Below, in pieces: positions 5,429 to 6,759 of a DNA stretch of 6,759 nt. The notes beneath the pieces are model-generated. The model was not told the origin of the DNA and ran no database searches. It saw only the letters and a list, made by a program, of their open reading frames with translations. The stretch's first letter is position 1, and each line of letters starts with the position of its first letter. This DNA is from Rhodoferax sp. Its GTDB lineage: Bacteria > Pseudomonadota > Gammaproteobacteria > Burkholderiales > Burkholderiaceae_C. The stretch is taken from positions 1 through 6,759 of the forward strand of contig JAURGS010000137.1 in NCBI GenBank assembly GCA_030833685.1, written 5' to 3'. The position numbers were made by a program, and so were the translations under genes.

Positions 5429-5752
5429 ATGCTCGTCAGACGTTCACTATTATTCGCACAGACATGTCTCGCCCTGAGTTGTGCCATGTTAGCTGGTGTA
5501 GCCGCGGCCCAAGCCAACAAAGAGCCCGTGAAAAATCTTTCGGTGGTGGAAGTTGAGTACAAGTCTGCACTTAGTGACTTCCGCCCCTACAACGACCAGG
5601 CCATTCAGTCCTGGGTCAAAGCCAACGACTTGGTAGGTCGTATTGGAGGCTGGCGCAGCTATGCCAAGGAGGTCGCGACAGGTGAGGCCCTAAAGGATGC
5701 CTCTGAAGTGCCTGATACGCAATCTAGTCATCATGGGGGAGTCAAGCCATGA
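5429..5752 (+). CDS. Small secreted protein of unknown function, coupled to TolC-like gene
   Basis: A 107-residue protein with an N-terminal signal peptide: basic start MLVRRS, a hydrophobic core to about residue 24, and a likely cut after VAAAQA or nearby. The mature part is about 75-80 residues. Its centre has a compact pattern rich in aromatic residues, YKSALSDFRPYND followed by SWVKANDLVGRIGGWRSYAKE, and a polar end with SSHHGG. I believe similar short proteins precede TolC-family genes in other proteobacterial metal clusters, but know no assigned function. The start is supported by GAGGAAA three to eight bases upstream. The stop overlaps the next gene's start as ATGA, and a strong ribosome site for that gene lies within its end, so the two are probably made together. 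A periplasmic helper or metal-binding role is possible; only the paired His residues near the end hint at metal. Confidence 0.8.
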   Translation: MLVRRSLLFAQTCLALSCAMLAGVAAAQANKEPVKNLSVVEVEYKSALSDFRPYNDQAIQSWVKANDLVGRIGGWRSYAKEVATGEALKDASEVPDTQSSHHGGVKP

Positions 5753-6759
5753 AGCGCATCCCAAGCACCTCGCTAGGGAAACTGGCGCTATCCGCGATCG
5801 CCTTGGCCACGCTTGCCGGTTGCGCCACTGTTAGCCTCGAACAAAACGTTGCCCGGGTGAACGAGGAGGCCAAGAGTTTTGCCGAAGGGCAGATTTCTCT
5901 CGCGCGGACTGCCGATGAGCGCGAACAGCGTGCGCAGGCGGCCCAGAAGCTGCTTCAAACCATTCTGGGTCAGCGCGAGGCGGTCCAGCTGGCGCTCGTC
6001 AACAGCCCGTCGCTCCAGGCGCTGCTGGCTCAAGGTTGGGCGGAGTCCGCAGATGCGGCACAGGTGGGCAGAATTGCAAACCCGTTCTTCTCCCTGGAGC
6101 GCATGGTGGCCGGTGATGAGTTGGAGTTGAGCCGTGCGCTTTCCTTCGGCCTGCTCGATATCCTGACACTGCCTAGTCGCCAGGGAATCGCCAACCGTCG
6201 CATCGAAGCGGCCCATCTGCGACTGTCGAGTGATGTGGTCGACCAGGTCACCCGCGTGCGCCAGGCATGGGTCCGCGCCGTGGCTGCGCAACAGACGCTT
6301 CAGTATGCCAAGCAGGTGTATGAAAGCGCTGCAGCGAGTGCCGAACTGGCTCGCAGGATGCAGGCCATAGGCAACTTCAATCGCCTCACACGGGCTCGTG
6401 AGCAGGCCTTCTATGCGGACGCAGGGACCCGATTGGCAACAGCAACTCACCAAGTAACTGCTGCCCGCGAAGAGTTCGTACGCGTACTCGGTCTGGATGC
6501 CCAACAGGCCCAGATGCTCAAACTGCCGGACCGCTTGCCTGAACTACCCAAACAGGCGCTCGATCCGCAGGGCGTTGCGACGTTTGCTACGCGTAACCGC
6601 CTCGACATCCGTCTTGCCCAAAGCACACTGGATGCTTCCGCCAGAGCCCAGGGTTTGAACATGGTCACCAGCATCACCGACATTGAACTGAGGGCCATGC
6701 GCAACACCAGCACGAACAGCGTGGCGGGTGAGCGCAGCGTAGCGCGAGGGTATGAAATC
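5749..6759 (+). CDS. TolC-family outer-membrane efflux lipoprotein, 3' end cut off
   Basis: The reading frame is open for 337 codons to the right edge; full-length relatives have about 420-480 residues, so the last part of the channel is missing. The N-terminus MKRIPSTSLGKLALSAIALA ends in a lipobox, LAGC, with C25 as the lipidated cysteine, typical of CusC/NodT-like factors. The mature part is mostly long alpha-helix, with the efflux-protein marks AVQLALVNSPSLQALLAQ, a NPFFSLE stretch after the first helix, QARRMQAIGN-like helix turns (residues around 205-212, ARRMQAIGN) and NRLDIRLAQSTLDAS at the start of the second repeat. The ATG at 5749 has GGGGGAG (5735-5741) seven bases upstream and overlaps the preceding stop. 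It would form the outer-membrane exit duct for a periplasmic or tripartite metal efflux system; partner genes, perhaps a multicopper oxidase or RND parts, would lie beyond the window. Confidence 0.88.
   Translation, partial: MKRIPSTSLGKLALSAIALATLAGCATVSLEQNVARVNEEAKSFAEGQISLARTADEREQRAQAAQKLLQTILGQREAVQLALVNSPSLQALLAQGWAESADAAQVGRIANPFFSLERMVAGDELELSRALSFGLLDILTLPSRQGIANRRIEAAHLRLSSDVVDQVTRVRQAWVRAVAAQQTLQYAKQVYESAAASAELARRMQAIGNFNRLTRAREQAFYADAGTRLATATHQVTAAREEFVRVLGLDAQQAQMLKLPDRLPELPKQALDPQGVATFATRNRLDIRLAQSTLDASARAQGLNMVTSITDIELRAMRNTSTNSVAGERSVARGYEI

Noticed and set aside
5788..6504. Minus-strand frame of 238 codons opposite the TolC-like gene
   Set aside because: The plus-strand frame has a lipobox, a strong ribosome site and TolC-family motifs; the antisense frame is a by-product of codon bias.

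Overview
The window looks like part of an accessory heavy-metal resistance region from a betaproteobacterium, most likely Burkholderiales (Comamonadaceae-like). That placement is inferred from the protein families, the moderately high GC and the gene order; I could not run a search. Every recognisable gene is a metal sensor, an exporter or cell-envelope efflux part, or a mobile-element leftover. No RNA gene, CRISPR array or complete insertion sequence was seen.

Region 1 (1-2545) is a divergent metal-responsive unit. A CadR/PbrR-type MerR regulator (2120-2545, +) faces a short cation diffusion facilitator (CDF) exporter (1408-2040, -). The 79-base gap holds a promoter with a 19-bp spacer and an imperfect dyad, the MerR-family design, pointed at the exporter. 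Downstream on the minus strand is an EamA/DMT permease with a 67-residue tail containing 25 histidines (295-1338). It overlaps by ATGA a YnfA-family membrane protein that runs off the left edge (1-298). The three membrane proteins may form one transcript, but the 69-base gap after the CDF gene leaves this open.

Region 2 (2546-3169) is a seam between the two metal modules. It has about 210 bases with no recognisable gene, then a small helix-turn-helix protein (2757-3155, -) of a type I associate with site-specific recombinase modules of phages and integrative elements. No recombinase is present here.

Region 3 (3170-6759) is a second, CusRS/CopRS-like module. The response regulator (4592-5275, -) and sensor kinase (3170-4591, -) genes abut with no spacer (TAG then ATG). 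Divergently, a short secreted protein of unknown function (5429-5752, +) overlaps by ATGA a TolC-family outer-membrane lipoprotein (5749 to the right edge, +). The 153-base divergent gap carries an 18-bp dyad just upstream of a good -35/-10 pair, a likely binding site for the response regulator.

Taken together, the MerR/CDF pair would handle soft divalent cations (Pb, Cd, Zn) in the cytoplasm, while the two-component system senses a metal in the periplasm (probably Cu or Ag) and switches on periplasmic and outer-membrane efflux parts. The metal assignments are inferences. The least understood pieces are the small secreted protein, the His-tailed permease coupled to YnfA, and the orphan helix-turn-helix protein.
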